Notes: generated by a model not told the origin, from the letters alone. A stretch of 64,000 nucleotides of DNA from Lachnospiraceae bacterium (GCA_910575255.1 CAJTEM010000025.1:20014-84013), one strand, 5' to 3'. Numbered from the stretch's first letter, positions 28,554-38,148 are shown. Program-made: numbers and translations.

Positions 28554-30314
28554 TTAGTTCCAGTTCATCAGGCCGTAGCCCTTGATGCACTGGTAATTCA
28601 GGTCATAGCTTTTGATTTTGCAGGCGTCGCCGGAATTGCCCTCCACCGTATAGACCCGGCTCCCGTCTGTGCCGATCACAATGCCGACATGGTCGGCGGA
28701 ACCGTCCAAATCCCAGTCAAAGAAAATGGCGTCGCCGGGGGCGATGTTGGCATATCCGCGCCCGCCCCATTGTCCATGCGACTGGAACCAGGGTACGCCC
28801 TGGGACTGGCAGCCAGCAAAGCGCGGTTCGCTTTTCCCGGCCTGGTTATAGCACCAGCTCACGAAGCAGGCGCACCATTCCACCCGGCTGTTAAAGCCGT
28901 ACCAGCTCCAATACGGATAGCCGCCCACGTTTCCCACCTGACGCTTCGCCAGATCCACCAGGCCCGGATTGCCGGGGCGGGTCCCGTTTATAAACTCCAC
29001 GCCGCTCAAATCCTCGGAATTTCCCATATCCGGGGAACCGCCGCCAAACAGCAGCGGCTTGTTGCCCCTGGTGGCGATATAGACCTGGTACATCTCATAT
29101 TCGTCCGGGGTGAGCAGTTCCGGCGCAAGGGCGGAAATCTGGGTGTTCACAAGCTCCACATGGAGGATGTAGTATTCATAAGGGACTTCCTCGCTGGTCG
29201 TTTCCCCGGTTTCCGGGTCGGTGCTGGTTTCGGTGCGGTAGCGGATTTCCACCTCCTCGGTCAGTGTCAGGACATATTGGAGGTCAAAGACCCGCTGTAA
29301 CTGTGCCGCCGCGCTCTGGGGCGTGTACTCATGGAGCAGGGCGCTTAAATAAGCCGCCAGCTCATGGGGATTGTGGCCGATAGGGTCCAGATTGTACCGG
29401 TACTCGTCATAGCCTGGGTGCAGGCTCTCCATGTTGTCCAGTTCGGTTTGCAGTTGTGCCTCCTTTGCGGCATAGTCCGCTTCGGCCCCCAGCATATCCT
29501 CGTCTTTGGAGGGATAGGTGGAGCCGGACACCGCCGAGCCGATGCTCTGGGCCAGCATGGAGCAGGAGGACAGGGTATTCATCAGCAGGCAGACCAGCAG
29601 AAACAGCGCCAGCGCAATCAGGAATCCCTTCTTGTGCCGCATGACAAAGCGGCCTGCCTGTTCCGCTTTTTCTTTGACGGACTTTGCCGCCTTGCCGGTC
29701 TTGTGCGCGGTCTTGGCAGTATGGCCTGCGGCCTGCGCCGTATGCCCAGCCGTTTGACCGGCGCGCTTGGCGGCGGCATATTCCTTTTTGATGGCCTGCT
29801 TTTGCTGCCAGCGGGAAAGGGGGTTGCTGGCAAGCTGGGGGTTCTCCGCCAGGGACTTTTGGTACAGGGCGTTGATGTTTGCTTTTTCCAGCTTTTGCTC
29901 CGCCCTTGCCGCTTCGCGGTAGGGTTTCAGCTTATGGCTGCGGTATCCCTCCCGCACCAGCCGCGCGCTGACTTCAACAGCCTGCTCAGTCTTGTGCGCC
30001 CCCTCCACGCCCACATTGTCCTGTTCGGACTTGCGGATTTCCTTATGCGCCCCGGCAAGCAGCGCGTTGGCCGGAGCGCCCCGTACCGCATGGGACAGCT
30101 TGGAGGGCGGCTTTGCCTGTTCCTCAAAGGTCAGTTTCGTTGTTTTCTTTCCGGTATCGGGGTCAATAACGGTCTGACGGACCTTCTTTTTGGGTATCCT
30201 GGCCTGCGCCTTGTCTGCCCGGACAGCTGCTTTCTGTGCGCGGCGGATCGGCTTTTCCAGCGCCGGGTCGGTCTGTTCCTCCCTCGTAAAGCGCAGGCGC
30301 GGCTCCTTAATCAA
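28554..30314 (-). CDS. CHAP-domain peptidoglycan hydrolase of the conjugation channel (CD1108-like)
   Basis: A 586-residue protein. The first ~220 residues are basic and Ala/Lys-rich (cytoplasmic), followed by a membrane helix (HKKGFLIALALFLLVCLLMN, about 224-245). Then come an extracellular region and a C-terminal CHAP amidase with Cys in EWCACFVSWCYNQ (near 478) and His in ADHVGIVIG (near 541). It should open the cell wall for the mating channel, like other Gram-positive VirB1-type proteins. It overlaps the small gene upstream by eight bases. Confidence 0.92.
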   Translation of the reverse strand: MIKEPRLRFTREEQTDPALEKPIRRAQKAAVRADKAQARIPKKKVRQTVIDPDTGKKTTKLTFEEQAKPPSKLSHAVRGAPANALLAGAHKEIRKSEQDNVGVEGAHKTEQAVEVSARLVREGYRSHKLKPYREAARAEQKLEKANINALYQKSLAENPQLASNPLSRWQQKQAIKKEYAAAKRAGQTAGHTAQAAGHTAKTAHKTGKAAKSVKEKAEQAGRFVMRHKKGFLIALALFLLVCLLMNTLSSCSMLAQSIGSAVSGSTYPSKDEDMLGAEADYAAKEAQLQTELDNMESLHPGYDEYRYNLDPIGHNPHELAAYLSALLHEYTPQSAAAQLQRVFDLQYVLTLTEEVEIRYRTETSTDPETGETTSEEVPYEYYILHVELVNTQISALAPELLTPDEYEMYQVYIATRGNKPLLFGGGSPDMGNSEDLSGVEFINGTRPGNPGLVDLAKRQVGNVGGYPYWSWYGFNSRVEWCACFVSWCYNQAGKSEPRFAGCQSQGVPWFQSHGQWGGRGYANIAPGDAIFFDWDLDGSADHVGIVIGTDGSRVYTVEGNSGDACKIKSYDLNYQCIKGYGLMNWN

Positions 30315-30678
30315 ACCATTCCCCCAGCATCAGCGCCTCCATCATATAGAGCAGTTCCACATAGAGGCCCATGCCAGCCGGGGTGTGTAAAGGACGGAGG
30401 ATCAGGCAGGCATAGACCTGTGCCAGCACATCGGCCAGAAGCTCCGCGCCCCGGCCCTCCATAATCCTGCCGCCGGTGCCGGGGGAGAGGCAGCACCAGA
30501 TTTCCGCAAGGCGGAGCAGGCCCGTTTCCCCGTCACGGTTCAATTCTGCCGCCATGCTCTCCGCAGTACGGCACTCGCTTACCGCGTCCGCCATCGCCAG
30601 AAGCAGCTGGCGGCGCTGAATCTCCATCGCCCGCTGCAAAAACAGCCGGGGATTGTGTTTGATTTTCTGTGCAGTCAT
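30307..30678 (-). CDS. Conserved helical ICE protein, unknown function
   Basis: A 123-residue protein, predicted mostly helical (MTAQKIKHNPRLFLQRAMEI ... LYVELLYMMEALMLGEWFD). There is no signal peptide and no clear motif. The start overlaps the VirB4 stop by four bases. Its place between VirB4 and the CHAP protein suggests a channel accessory factor. Confidence 0.7.
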   Translation of the reverse strand: MTAQKIKHNPRLFLQRAMEIQRRQLLLAMADAVSECRTAESMAAELNRDGETGLLRLAEIWCCLSPGTGGRIMEGRGAELLADVLAQVYACLILRPLHTPAGMGLYVELLYMMEALMLGEWFD

Positions 30679-33131
30679 GATTGCTTTCCCTCCTTTAATT
30701 CCTGTAATTTCGTGGTCATTATGCGGTATAGCTCGGTATCCTTGGGGAACCGGTCGATAAAGGGCAGGATGATGTTGCCGTAGAACAGCAGCCCTTCGCC
30801 CTCGCCGGAGTGGGTCACATAGGACAGCTGGTGCGGGGAGATGCCCAGCTGCCTTGCCAGAATCTGCCGGTCGCCGCTTGCCTGGTTGAGCATATATACA
30901 AAGTCCGAGTTCTCAAAGATGTTCTCGATTTCCCGGCTGGCAAGCAGGTCCTTGATGTTCTGTGTGATGCCGGTGGGAATCCCGCCCCATTTCCGAAAGC
31001 GTTTCCAGATTTCAATGGTATAGGCGGCGGTCTGGTCCTCTTTGAGCAGAAGGTGCATCTCGTCAATGTAGTAACGGGTGGACTTGTGGGCGGCGCGGTT
31101 GATGGTGACGCGGTTCCATACCTGGTCCTGTACCACCAGCATACCGATTTTTTTCAGCTGCTTGCCTAACTCCTTGATGTCATAGCAGACAATGCGGTTG
31201 TCGATGTTTACATTGGTCCGGTGGTTGAACACATTCAGGGAGCCGGAAACATAGATTTCCAGTGCCGTAGCGATGTACTGCGCCTCTTTTTCCTCCTGGG
31301 TCAGCAGGAGGTTATACAAATCCTCCAATACCGGCATATTCTCCGGCCTGGGGTCGTTCAGGTAATCATGGTAGACCAGCCGTACACAACGGTCGATGAT
31401 GGTTTTCTGGACCGGCTGCAAGCCCTCCTTGCCGCCCACGATCAGCTCGCACAGCGACAGAATGAAGTCGGATTTCAAAGACAGCGGGCTTTCATCGTCC
31501 GAGTAGTCCAGGTTTAGGTCCATCGGGTTAATGTAGTCCCCGGAGGTGGGCGAAATCTTGATAACCTGCCCATGCAGCCGCTCCACAAGGGGCGCGTACT
31601 CTGCCTCCGGGTCGCACACGATGATGTCATCGGTGGTGAGCAGAAAACAGTTGGCAATTTCCCGCTTGGCGGAAAAGGACTTGCCGGAGCCGGGAGTGCC
31701 TAAAATCAGGCCGTTGGGGTTTTTCAGCTTCTTGCGGTCCACCATGATAAGGTTGTTGGACAGGGCGTTGATGCCGTAGTACAGCGCCTCTTTCCCGTTC
31801 TGGAAAAGCTCCTGGGTGGTAAAGGGGATAAAGATGGCGGTGCTGGAAGTAGTCAGCCCCCGCTGGATTTCCACCTGGTTTTGTCCCAAAGGCAGGCAGC
31901 TCATCAGCCCCTCCTCCTGCTGGAAGTCCAGCCTTGCCAGCTGGCAGTTGTACTTCTGCGCGATGCTGGACGCCTGAAACACGTTGTTGCCCAGCTGTCT
32001 GGCGGTGTCCGCCGTATTCAGCACCAGAAAGGTCACAAGGAACATCCGCTCGTTGCGGCTCTGCAAATCCTGCAACAGCTTTTTGGCCTCGTTCCCGTAG
32101 GTAGCCAGATCACTGGGAATGATGTCCATATCGTACCCTGCCCGGACCGCCTTTTTCTGTTCCTCGATCTTGGCCCGGTCCAGGTCGGTGATTTTGCGCT
32201 TGACCGTCTTGATGGCCTTTACCTGGTCTAAGGACTGCACATGGAGGCTGACAATCAGGGAGCTTTCCATATCCAGAAAATCCGCCAGCATCCGGTCGTT
32301 CAATTCCGGCGCGAGAATCTGCACAAAGCTGACCGCGCCGTACTTTTTCCCCATGCGGAACTGCCTGCCGGTGCGGAACTCAAAGGAAGTGGGGGCGATG
32401 AAGTCCTTGGTGGAAAGGCCGGAGGGGGCCAGCCAGTCCCACGAAAAGGAAAAGGGAACCTGTTCGTCCATGTGGAATACGCCATGCAGCTGGGACAGCC
32501 GCGCCCGCCCGTCCAGCGGCTCCGCCACTACGCCCAGCCTCTTGAAGTTGTTGAGCAGGTCGGTTTCAATCCGTTCCAGCCGGGGCTTTGCCGCCCGGAT
32601 GCTGTCCGCGTCAATGCCAAAAGTCAGGTACTTTGTCTTAATCAGGCCGTTGTTCCCCTTTGCCAGCTGGTTTTGCAGCATCTGGGTGTACTCGCCGCGG
32701 ATGTTGTCAAAATCATCCCCCTGGGGCGGGATGGTGATGGACCGGGCAAAGGTTTCCTGGGACGCGGCCAGGTTGAGGAAGGACAGCTGGAACCGGATGG
32801 AGCTGTCAAAGTAGTTGAGGAAATCGCACCAGCCCTCGAAGATGGCGGTCTTATCCTCGTTTTGGGACAGCTGGTAATTGATGTCCTGAAACTGAATGGT
32901 CTTGGTATAGTAGCAGCCGGTCACGCGGCAGATGCCGTCCGGCCACATCCGTTCATAGGGGATGCTGTCCTGCGCGGAAATCCCCTTCTGGTCAGTGCGG
33001 TTGGCGCGGGAAATGGCGGCTTCGATCTGCTTCCGATCCGCGCGGGAGAGCTTCTTTTTCACCGGCATTGGCCCTTCGCCCTCCGGCGCTCTGCCGTTTG
33101 TCCGGTTTTTCTTTGCCGTAAACAATGTCAT
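30675..33131 (-). CDS. virB4: VirB4-family conjugation ATPase
   Basis: An ~818-residue ATPase that powers the type IV secretion channel. Walker A is LILGTPGSGKSFSAKR (near 480), and Walker B with TRYYIDEMHLLL comes later. The N-terminal half has the CagE/TrbE/VirB4 pattern (FFLNY-like DFLNYFDSSIRFQLSFLN). The start is uncertain: MTLFTAKKNRTNGR follows AAGGAGGTG very closely, while MPVKKKLSRADRK at 33068 has GGAGGG ten bases upstream. Either way it overlaps the PrgI gene. It sits at the membrane with PrgI and VirB6. Confidence 0.95.
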   Translation of the reverse strand: MTLFTAKKNRTNGRAPEGEGPMPVKKKLSRADRKQIEAAISRANRTDQKGISAQDSIPYERMWPDGICRVTGCYYTKTIQFQDINYQLSQNEDKTAIFEGWCDFLNYFDSSIRFQLSFLNLAASQETFARSITIPPQGDDFDNIRGEYTQMLQNQLAKGNNGLIKTKYLTFGIDADSIRAAKPRLERIETDLLNNFKRLGVVAEPLDGRARLSQLHGVFHMDEQVPFSFSWDWLAPSGLSTKDFIAPTSFEFRTGRQFRMGKKYGAVSFVQILAPELNDRMLADFLDMESSLIVSLHVQSLDQVKAIKTVKRKITDLDRAKIEEQKKAVRAGYDMDIIPSDLATYGNEAKKLLQDLQSRNERMFLVTFLVLNTADTARQLGNNVFQASSIAQKYNCQLARLDFQQEEGLMSCLPLGQNQVEIQRGLTTSSTAIFIPFTTQELFQNGKEALYYGINALSNNLIMVDRKKLKNPNGLILGTPGSGKSFSAKREIANCFLLTTDDIIVCDPEAEYAPLVERLHGQVIKISPTSGDYINPMDLNLDYSDDESPLSLKSDFILSLCELIVGGKEGLQPVQKTIIDRCVRLVYHDYLNDPRPENMPVLEDLYNLLLTQEEKEAQYIATALEIYVSGSLNVFNHRTNVNIDNRIVCYDIKELGKQLKKIGMLVVQDQVWNRVTINRAAHKSTRYYIDEMHLLLKEDQTAAYTIEIWKRFRKWGGIPTGITQNIKDLLASREIENIFENSDFVYMLNQASGDRQILARQLGISPHQLSYVTHSGEGEGLLFYGNIILPFIDRFPKDTELYRIMTTKLQELKEGKQS

Positions 33132-33477
33132 ACACCTCCTTGTCGAGTTTGTCCTGCCGCTCCAATACGGCATAGAAGTTGTTGGTCTGGTAGGGGCGCT
33201 GCCGGGGCCGGAGAAAGGATACCCGGATCATGTTGCCGATGATCTTTTCCAGCGGCTGGCCGTTCTTCTCGTACATCGCCAGCAGGAAAAAGGGCAGCAT
33301 AACGAGCATCATGCACAGGGCGGCGGCGCTGTTTCCGGCTGGCCCCCGAAGCAGAAAGAAAAGCGGTACGCCAATCAGCGCCCCGCTGCCAAAGCAGACT
33401 AACTGCCGCTTGGTGAGGTTGAAGGCCACCTTTGTCTTGACCTTCGTTAAGTCTTTGGGTACTGGTACATAAGCCAT
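32992..33477 (-). CDS. PrgI-family membrane protein (VirB3-like role)
   Basis: A 161-residue protein, MAYVPVPKDLTKVKTKVAFN, with two adjacent membrane helices (about 30-75), then the conserved cytosolic tail (GQPLEKIIGNMIRVSFLRP, YQTNNFYAVLERQDKLDKEV). PrgI proteins precede VirB4 in Gram-positive conjugative systems. The last ~45 residues are translated across the start of VirB4 in another frame, an overlap of ~140 bases if VirB4 starts at 33131. Confidence 0.92.
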   Translation of the reverse strand: MAYVPVPKDLTKVKTKVAFNLTKRQLVCFGSGALIGVPLFFLLRGPAGNSAAALCMMLVMLPFFLLAMYEKNGQPLEKIIGNMIRVSFLRPRQRPYQTNNFYAVLERQDKLDKEVYDIVYGKEKPDKRQSAGGRRANAGEKEALPRGSEADRSRHFPRQPH

Positions 33478-33495
33478 TTTTGCACACTCCTTTCG

Positions 33496-34365
33496 TTAGT
33501 GGGCCTGGAAGATTGCCTTGGCCATGCTGCCGCTCTTAAAGAGGGTCAGGCAGAGCAGGACTGTATATCCCACACAGGACCAGATGGCAGCAATCGTATC
33601 CTCGTCGGTGGCGATGTTCTGCACCAGGACCGCGTAGATTGCCACGCAGACCATGATGAGGAACGCCTGAAAGCCTAACGCCATCAGGGAGCGCAGGTAA
33701 TTCTGCCCCATGCCGCCCCATTCCCTGCCCATCATAGCGGCCATCGGGACCGGCGCGACCGAGGTGACGAGATATATTTCCAGCATACGGCCATAAATGA
33801 CGATAAAAATACAGATGGTCAGCGCCCACATGGTAAGGCCGATAAACAGGGACTGGAACCACAGCCCGAACAGCGGCCCCAAATCCATCTCCATGAGCCT
33901 TGGCTCCAAATCCGCCATCGCGGAGGAAATGTCGATGGAAGCATCCGCGCCGATGACGCCGGAAGCCTGGGCCACGATGCCCTGGGCCACATCAAATACG
34001 CCCATCACGATATTCCAGGTGTTGGTGACAATGAGGATGGCACAGGCGGTCTTGAAAATCCACTTGAAAAACACAGCGGTTTCAATGTCGTGGAAGTTGT
34101 TCTTGTCGGTGATGATCTGAATCAGTTCCAGCGTCATCACAAAGGCCAGGATCACGCCTGCTATGGGGAGAATGACCGTTTCCGAAAGGCTTTGTACCAT
34201 GCTGAAAATACCCGCGTTCCAGCCCTGGGGCGTCTGCCCAATCTGCCCCGATATGTCCGCCACCTGGTTGTTGACCGAATCGAACATACTGGAAAGGTTG
34301 CTCATAATGCCGCCCACCAGCATTTCTTTCAGCCAGGTGGTGATTGCATCCAGCAGAAAATCCAT
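33496..34365 (-). CDS. VirB6/TrbL-like channel protein (CD1112 family)
   Basis: A 289-residue polytopic membrane protein with about five or six helices: VILPIAGVILAFVMTLELIQ, FKTACAILIVTNTWNIVMGV, WALTICIFIVIYGRMLEIYL, FQAFLIMVCVAIYAVLV, and a last one before AKAIFQAH. This is the usual gene after maff2 in Tn1549-type elements and the channel core partner of VirB4. A paralogue, frameshifted, lies at 57067-57932 on the other strand. Confidence 0.93.
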   Translation of the reverse strand: MDFLLDAITTWLKEMLVGGIMSNLSSMFDSVNNQVADISGQIGQTPQGWNAGIFSMVQSLSETVILPIAGVILAFVMTLELIQIITDKNNFHDIETAVFFKWIFKTACAILIVTNTWNIVMGVFDVAQGIVAQASGVIGADASIDISSAMADLEPRLMEMDLGPLFGLWFQSLFIGLTMWALTICIFIVIYGRMLEIYLVTSVAPVPMAAMMGREWGGMGQNYLRSLMALGFQAFLIMVCVAIYAVLVQNIATDEDTIAAIWSCVGYTVLLCLTLFKSGSMAKAIFQAH

Positions 34366-34384
34366 ACAGTGCTACCTCCTTTCC

Positions 34385-34410
34385 GCCCCTCCCGCGTCTG
34401 CGGGAGGGGC
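34385..34410. repeat. 11-bp perfect hairpin between maff2 and virB6
   Basis: GCCCCTCCCGC and its complement flank the loop GTCT, just upstream of the virB6 ribosome site. No T-run follows on the minus strand, so it is more likely an RNA stability or translation element than a terminator. Confidence 0.6.
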
Positions 34411-34438
34411 AAAGGTATGGGTGTTTCTGGTGCGGGGA

Positions 34439-34513
34439 TTAGCCGAACAGACCGGAGAGCAGGGGTACAAGCACCATGCCGATCAGGGCAACGCCGCCGC
34501 CCGCCATGAGCTG
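34439..34513 (-). pseudogene. maff2 gene, 3' fragment (separated by the nested element)
   Basis: On the minus strand, 34513-34439 encodes QLMAGGGVALIGMVLVPLLS followed by GLFG and stop. This is the C-terminal half of the small Maff2 membrane protein. The 5' half lies at 46275-46433, and joining ...GMKQ to QLMAGGG rebuilds a normal Maff2. A short peptide from the internal ATG could still be made. Confidence 0.85.
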
Positions 34514-34596
34514 TGTTATCCCCAATTAGTAGGAACAATACAGCTTTCTGGCGGGCGGCGGCACGTCAAGAAATATATATGGAGTTTTTAAAGAAC

Positions 34597-34613
34597 CTCC
34601 CCGGAGCGGGGAG
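34597..34613 (-). terminator. Terminator-like hairpin after the serine recombinase
   Basis: CTCCCC...GGGGAG stem; on the minus strand it is followed by TTCTTT. The same hairpin follows the truncated copy at 56886-56902. Confidence 0.6.
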
Positions 34614-34616
34614 CGG

Positions 34617-36281
34617 TCAGCCTGTGACCTGCTCCACTTCCGGTATGGGTTTGAGATTAAAATGAATTTCGATAGAAATGTGTCTTGTCTTATCGCTGCC
34701 TATGGTTTCATGGACAACGATTTCTTTAATCAGGCGGTTTAAGGTGGAAGCGTCCAGTTCGGTGATGTCCCGGTATTCCTGTATGGATTCCACCCACTGC
34801 CTTGCGTCCACGGCAAGCCGGATTTCATCGGCAAGGTGCTTCCTGCCTTTCTCGACTTTTGCCTTTAATTCCGCCTGTTCCTTCTGCGTCTTTTCCAGCA
34901 GGAGATTGAAGTTTGCGTCTGTGATTCGTCCGGCAACCATGTCCTCATAGAGCCGCAGCACCATCTTTTCCAACACTTCAATCCGTTCCTCGTCTTTGGC
35001 AAGGGTGCGCTCCATCGCTTCCCTCTGGCCTTTCTGCTCGGCTTCGCAGGTGTCGGTCAGCCGCCCGGCCACCGCTTCACTGTCGGTCAGGGCAGCGGCG
35101 GCGCACTCCCGGATTTTATTCAGCACAAGGGCATAGAGCGTGTCATAATCAATCCGGTGCTGGGTGCAGTGCTGTTTCCCAAAGGCATTGTAAGTCTTGC
35201 AGGAATAAATCCTCTGGGGGTGCTTGGCATTGGTGTAGCGGACAGTCAGGGACTTTCCGCACTCACCACATTTGAGAAGTCCGGCAAACAGGCTCGGCTC
35301 CCCGGACTGCCCCGGCCGCTGGCGGGATTTCAGCTTCTCCTGCACGATGGCAAAACTCTTTTTGTCCACCAGCGGCTCATGCGTCCCTTCCACCACAATC
35401 CAGTCCTCCGGCTTCTTGTCCCGGATAGTGCCGATTTTAAAGCGGTACTCGGTCTTTTGGGAAGCGATTGCGCCGGTGTAGACGGGGTTCATCAGGATTT
35501 CCTTAATCACTGTAAAATCCCAGATGTACCGCCCATTCTCCGGGTCTTTCTTCTCCCATTTGGTGCGGATGTTCCTGTGCCCACGCTGCCGGTTCCACCA
35601 TGTGGGGCAGGGGTGCTTTTCTTCCTCCAGCCTGCGCCGGATGTAGTTGGGGCCGTGCCCGTCCAGCGCATACCCGAAAATCAGCCGGACAACCGGGGCG
35701 GTTTCCTCGTCTACCAGCAGGCGGTTCCTGTCCTCCGGGTCTTTTTTGTAGCCGAAGGGGGCAAGGCAGCCGGTGAACTGGCCTTTCTGGGCTTTCAGCA
35801 CATAGGAAGAATGGACTTTCTTGGAAATATCCTTGCTGTACATCTCATTCAGGATATTTTTGAAGGGCGCAATGTCGTTGTTGTCCCGCATGGTGTCGAT
35901 ACCGTCATTCATGGCGATATAGCGCACGCCGTTCCTTGGGAAGAAGTCCTCGATAAGCTGCCCGGTCTGCAAGTAGTTCCGCCCTAACCTTGATAAATCT
36001 TTCGTAATGACAAGGTTTATCTGCTTCCGCTCAATGGCCTTCAACATCCGTTTCAGGTCGGGGCGTTCCATGTTCAAGCCGGTGAAGCCGTCGTCCTGAT
36101 AGACTGCCGCAACCTCCCATCCCTGCTTTTCACAGAACTTTTCCAGCATATCCCGCTGGTTTGCGATGCTGGCACTCTCGCCCTGAAGGTCATCGTCTTT
36201 CGAGAGCCTGCAATAGATAGCTGCCCGGAATCCCCCGGCAAGCGCCGTGCCAATCACGTCATAATCTAATCCGTTCATCAT
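34617..36281 (-). CDS. Large serine recombinase (TnpX-like)
   Basis: A 554-residue site-specific recombinase. The N-terminal resolvase domain has the catalytic Ser in AAIYCRLSKDDD and the conserved Arg in DLSRLGRNYLQTG. A recombinase domain follows (GYALDGHGPNYIRRRLEEE), then a zinc ribbon (CGECGKSLTVRYTN ... CKTYNAFGKQHC), a coiled coil and a C-terminal DUF4368-like part (SIEIHFNLKPIPEVEQ). It should excise and insert the nested element through attachment sites at its ends. A nearly identical but 5'-truncated copy lies inverted at 55632-56882. Confidence 0.95.
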   Translation of the reverse strand: MMNGLDYDVIGTALAGGFRAAIYCRLSKDDDLQGESASIANQRDMLEKFCEKQGWEVAAVYQDDGFTGLNMERPDLKRMLKAIERKQINLVITKDLSRLGRNYLQTGQLIEDFFPRNGVRYIAMNDGIDTMRDNNDIAPFKNILNEMYSKDISKKVHSSYVLKAQKGQFTGCLAPFGYKKDPEDRNRLLVDEETAPVVRLIFGYALDGHGPNYIRRRLEEEKHPCPTWWNRQRGHRNIRTKWEKKDPENGRYIWDFTVIKEILMNPVYTGAIASQKTEYRFKIGTIRDKKPEDWIVVEGTHEPLVDKKSFAIVQEKLKSRQRPGQSGEPSLFAGLLKCGECGKSLTVRYTNAKHPQRIYSCKTYNAFGKQHCTQHRIDYDTLYALVLNKIRECAAAALTDSEAVAGRLTDTCEAEQKGQREAMERTLAKDEERIEVLEKMVLRLYEDMVAGRITDANFNLLLEKTQKEQAELKAKVEKGRKHLADEIRLAVDARQWVESIQEYRDITELDASTLNRLIKEIVVHETIGSDKTRHISIEIHFNLKPIPEVEQVTG

Positions 36282-36287
36282 AACCGT

Positions 36288-36485
36288 TTACCCACACAAT
36301 CCAGACGGAACACGGTCACTTTGAACCTCGTCTTTATTATATCTCATTTCTTGCGTTTTAGCAAGATATTCTTTATCTGTTTTTCTGGTGTGTTTCTGTG
36401 CGATAAGGCTCACGAAAACGTCCGTAGCGTCCAGTTCGCCGTCAAATACTGTGGTGACATGAATCTCTGTTTTATTTTTCGCCAT
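36288..36485 (-). CDS. TnpW-like small protein
   Basis: A 65-residue protein from MAKNKTEIHVTTVFDGELDA with GGAGG ten bases upstream. The VTTVFDGELDATDVFVSLIA pattern resembles TnpW of Tn4451-type elements, also found just upstream of the recombinase gene. It ends six bases before the recombinase start. Function unknown; it may be a recombination directionality or regulatory factor. Confidence 0.65.
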   Translation of the reverse strand: MAKNKTEIHVTTVFDGELDATDVFVSLIAQKHTRKTDKEYLAKTQEMRYNKDEVQSDRVPSGLCG

Positions 36486-36673
36486 AGGCAGTTGTCCTCC
36501 ATACATGAAATAAGCCAGACAGGGGATAGCGGCAACGAAGTCCGGCAACGGGCTTCAAAAAACCTTGGAGCTAATCCTTGTCTGGCAGTTGGGTTATTTT
36601 ATACTTTTTCTTTTATTTTTCTGTTGCTTTGGTTGTTAAAGGGGAGAAAAGCCCGCAGTTACGGGATTTTTCC

Positions 36674-36717
36674 CGGCAACCGGGTCGGCAACGGGATAGC
36701 AACGGAGTGTGCAACGG
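36674..36717. repeat. Tandem GCAACGGG-type repeats near the helicase gene (iteron-like)
   Basis: Four copies of a G(G)CAACSGGG motif with 11-12 base spacing lie just beyond the 3' end of the VapE-like gene. Two more occur at ~36532-36552 and inverted copies (CCGTTGCC) at ~36800-36818. Spacing close to one helical turn suits initiator binding. The stretch 36486-36738 has no gene. Confidence 0.45.
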
Positions 36718-36738
36718 GCTGTCCCTGCCCGGATTTTT

Positions 36739-38148
36739 TCAGAATGGAAGCTCCATCTGTTCCGGCACCGGCGTAAATCCTTCCGGGATTTTTTCCGTCC
36801 CGTTGCCGCTGTCCGTTGCCGGTTCTGTCCGTGCGTTTTCCCGTTCCCATCCTTTCTGCCTGCCGTACCCGGCAAACATCCGGGGGTTGGAGAAATAATT
36901 CCAGCCAGTGATGCACTGGTTCATTATCTCGTTGATTTCCCGTATCTCCCATTGTTTCGGCTCGTCAAAGTCATGGTTCAGGGCTTCTTTGTAAAGCTGT
37001 TTGGAGCAGACGGTATCGCCGGGGTAGCTGTCAAGGAAAGCCTGTATCATACCGGCCTTGGTGTCCTCCGGCATGAAGTCCCGCTGGTGTTCCTTTAAAT
37101 GGCGCACCATTTCCGGGCTGAATGTCAGCTTCCACCTGCCGCTCCTGTAAATCTCCATCGCTTCCGCCCATACCTGATTCAGATAGGCTCTGGAAGCGGC
37201 TTCGTCCTCTAAAATGTGTGTTTCCGCCTGTTCCGGGCATACCTGTATAGGAATGAAGCGGCGGTTTCCTGAACGGTCAAGGGGCAGGAAGTCAAGGGCA
37301 TTGGATGTCCCGCCGAACACGCACTGCCTTGGACGGTCTGCCGGGTGGGTTTCATAGGGTATCTTGTAGACTTCCTTCTGGCGGCTCAAAAATGACTTGA
37401 TTTCCTCTATGCTCCTGGCGTTTGCGGTGGCAATCATCTCCGACATCTCGATTATCCAGTGGCCTTGGAGTTTGCGGTATACGTTGTCATCGTCCAGCTT
37501 CCGCAGGTCATCGGAGAACCACTCGTCTTTGACTGCCAGCAGGCGGAAGAAGGTGGACTTCCCGGCTCCCTGCCCGCCCACCAGACAGAGCATGACTTCA
37601 AACTTGCAGCCGGGGGAAAATGCCCGGTGGATGGCTCCCAACAAAAACAGGCGCAGGGATTGGAAAGTATACTCGTCCTCACCGGCTCCCAGAAAGTGAC
37701 GCAGGCAGGAGCGTATCCGTTCGGTTCCGTCCCATGTCAGGCCGTTTAAATAATCCCGGACAGGGTGGTAGCTGTTCTCATCGGCGGCAAGGGCGGCGGC
37801 GTCCTGTATCTTTTTCTCGCTTGTCAGGCCATAGGTCTTTTCCAGATACAGCCGGATATATTTCATGTCCGTGTCGGTCATGGGGCTTCCGGCAGTTCTT
37901 TTGTAGCCGATTGGCTTTAAAATATCGGTGCGGTCGGTCAGCAGGTTGTAGGCAACCGCCCCGGAAAGGAGCGGGTCGCACTGGAACACGGTCAGGCAGT
38001 TGCTCATGCTGTTGCGGAAGCCGCCTTTTTCGGTGGTTTCCAGCATGGCCTTCACTTCCTCAACGCTCCGGGGCGGCTCTGCGCTGTCTGCCATGTTCGC
38101 TGTTTCCTGCCGTATCTGGGGCGGTAAATTCTGCCATCCGTCTTTCAA
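36739..38148 (-). CDS. VapE-type (virulence-associated E) helicase / replication protein
   Basis: A 469-residue protein of the VirE/VapE family with Walker A LVGGQGAGKSTFFRLLA, Walker B-like WIIEMSEM and the sensor segment RPRQCVFGGTSNALDFLPLD with GNRRFIPI. It starts with TTG (GAGG four bases upstream), inside the 3' end of the primase gene; ATG at 38094 is an alternative. With the CHC2 primase it probably forms the replication module of the nested element. Confidence 0.88.
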   Translation of the reverse strand: MKDGWQNLPPQIRQETANMADSAEPPRSVEEVKAMLETTEKGGFRNSMSNCLTVFQCDPLLSGAVAYNLLTDRTDILKPIGYKRTAGSPMTDTDMKYIRLYLEKTYGLTSEKKIQDAAALAADENSYHPVRDYLNGLTWDGTERIRSCLRHFLGAGEDEYTFQSLRLFLLGAIHRAFSPGCKFEVMLCLVGGQGAGKSTFFRLLAVKDEWFSDDLRKLDDDNVYRKLQGHWIIEMSEMIATANARSIEEIKSFLSRQKEVYKIPYETHPADRPRQCVFGGTSNALDFLPLDRSGNRRFIPIQVCPEQAETHILEDEAASRAYLNQVWAEAMEIYRSGRWKLTFSPEMVRHLKEHQRDFMPEDTKAGMIQAFLDSYPGDTVCSKQLYKEALNHDFDEPKQWEIREINEIMNQCITGWNYFSNPRMFAGYGRQKGWERENARTEPATDSGNGTEKIPEGFTPVPEQMELPF

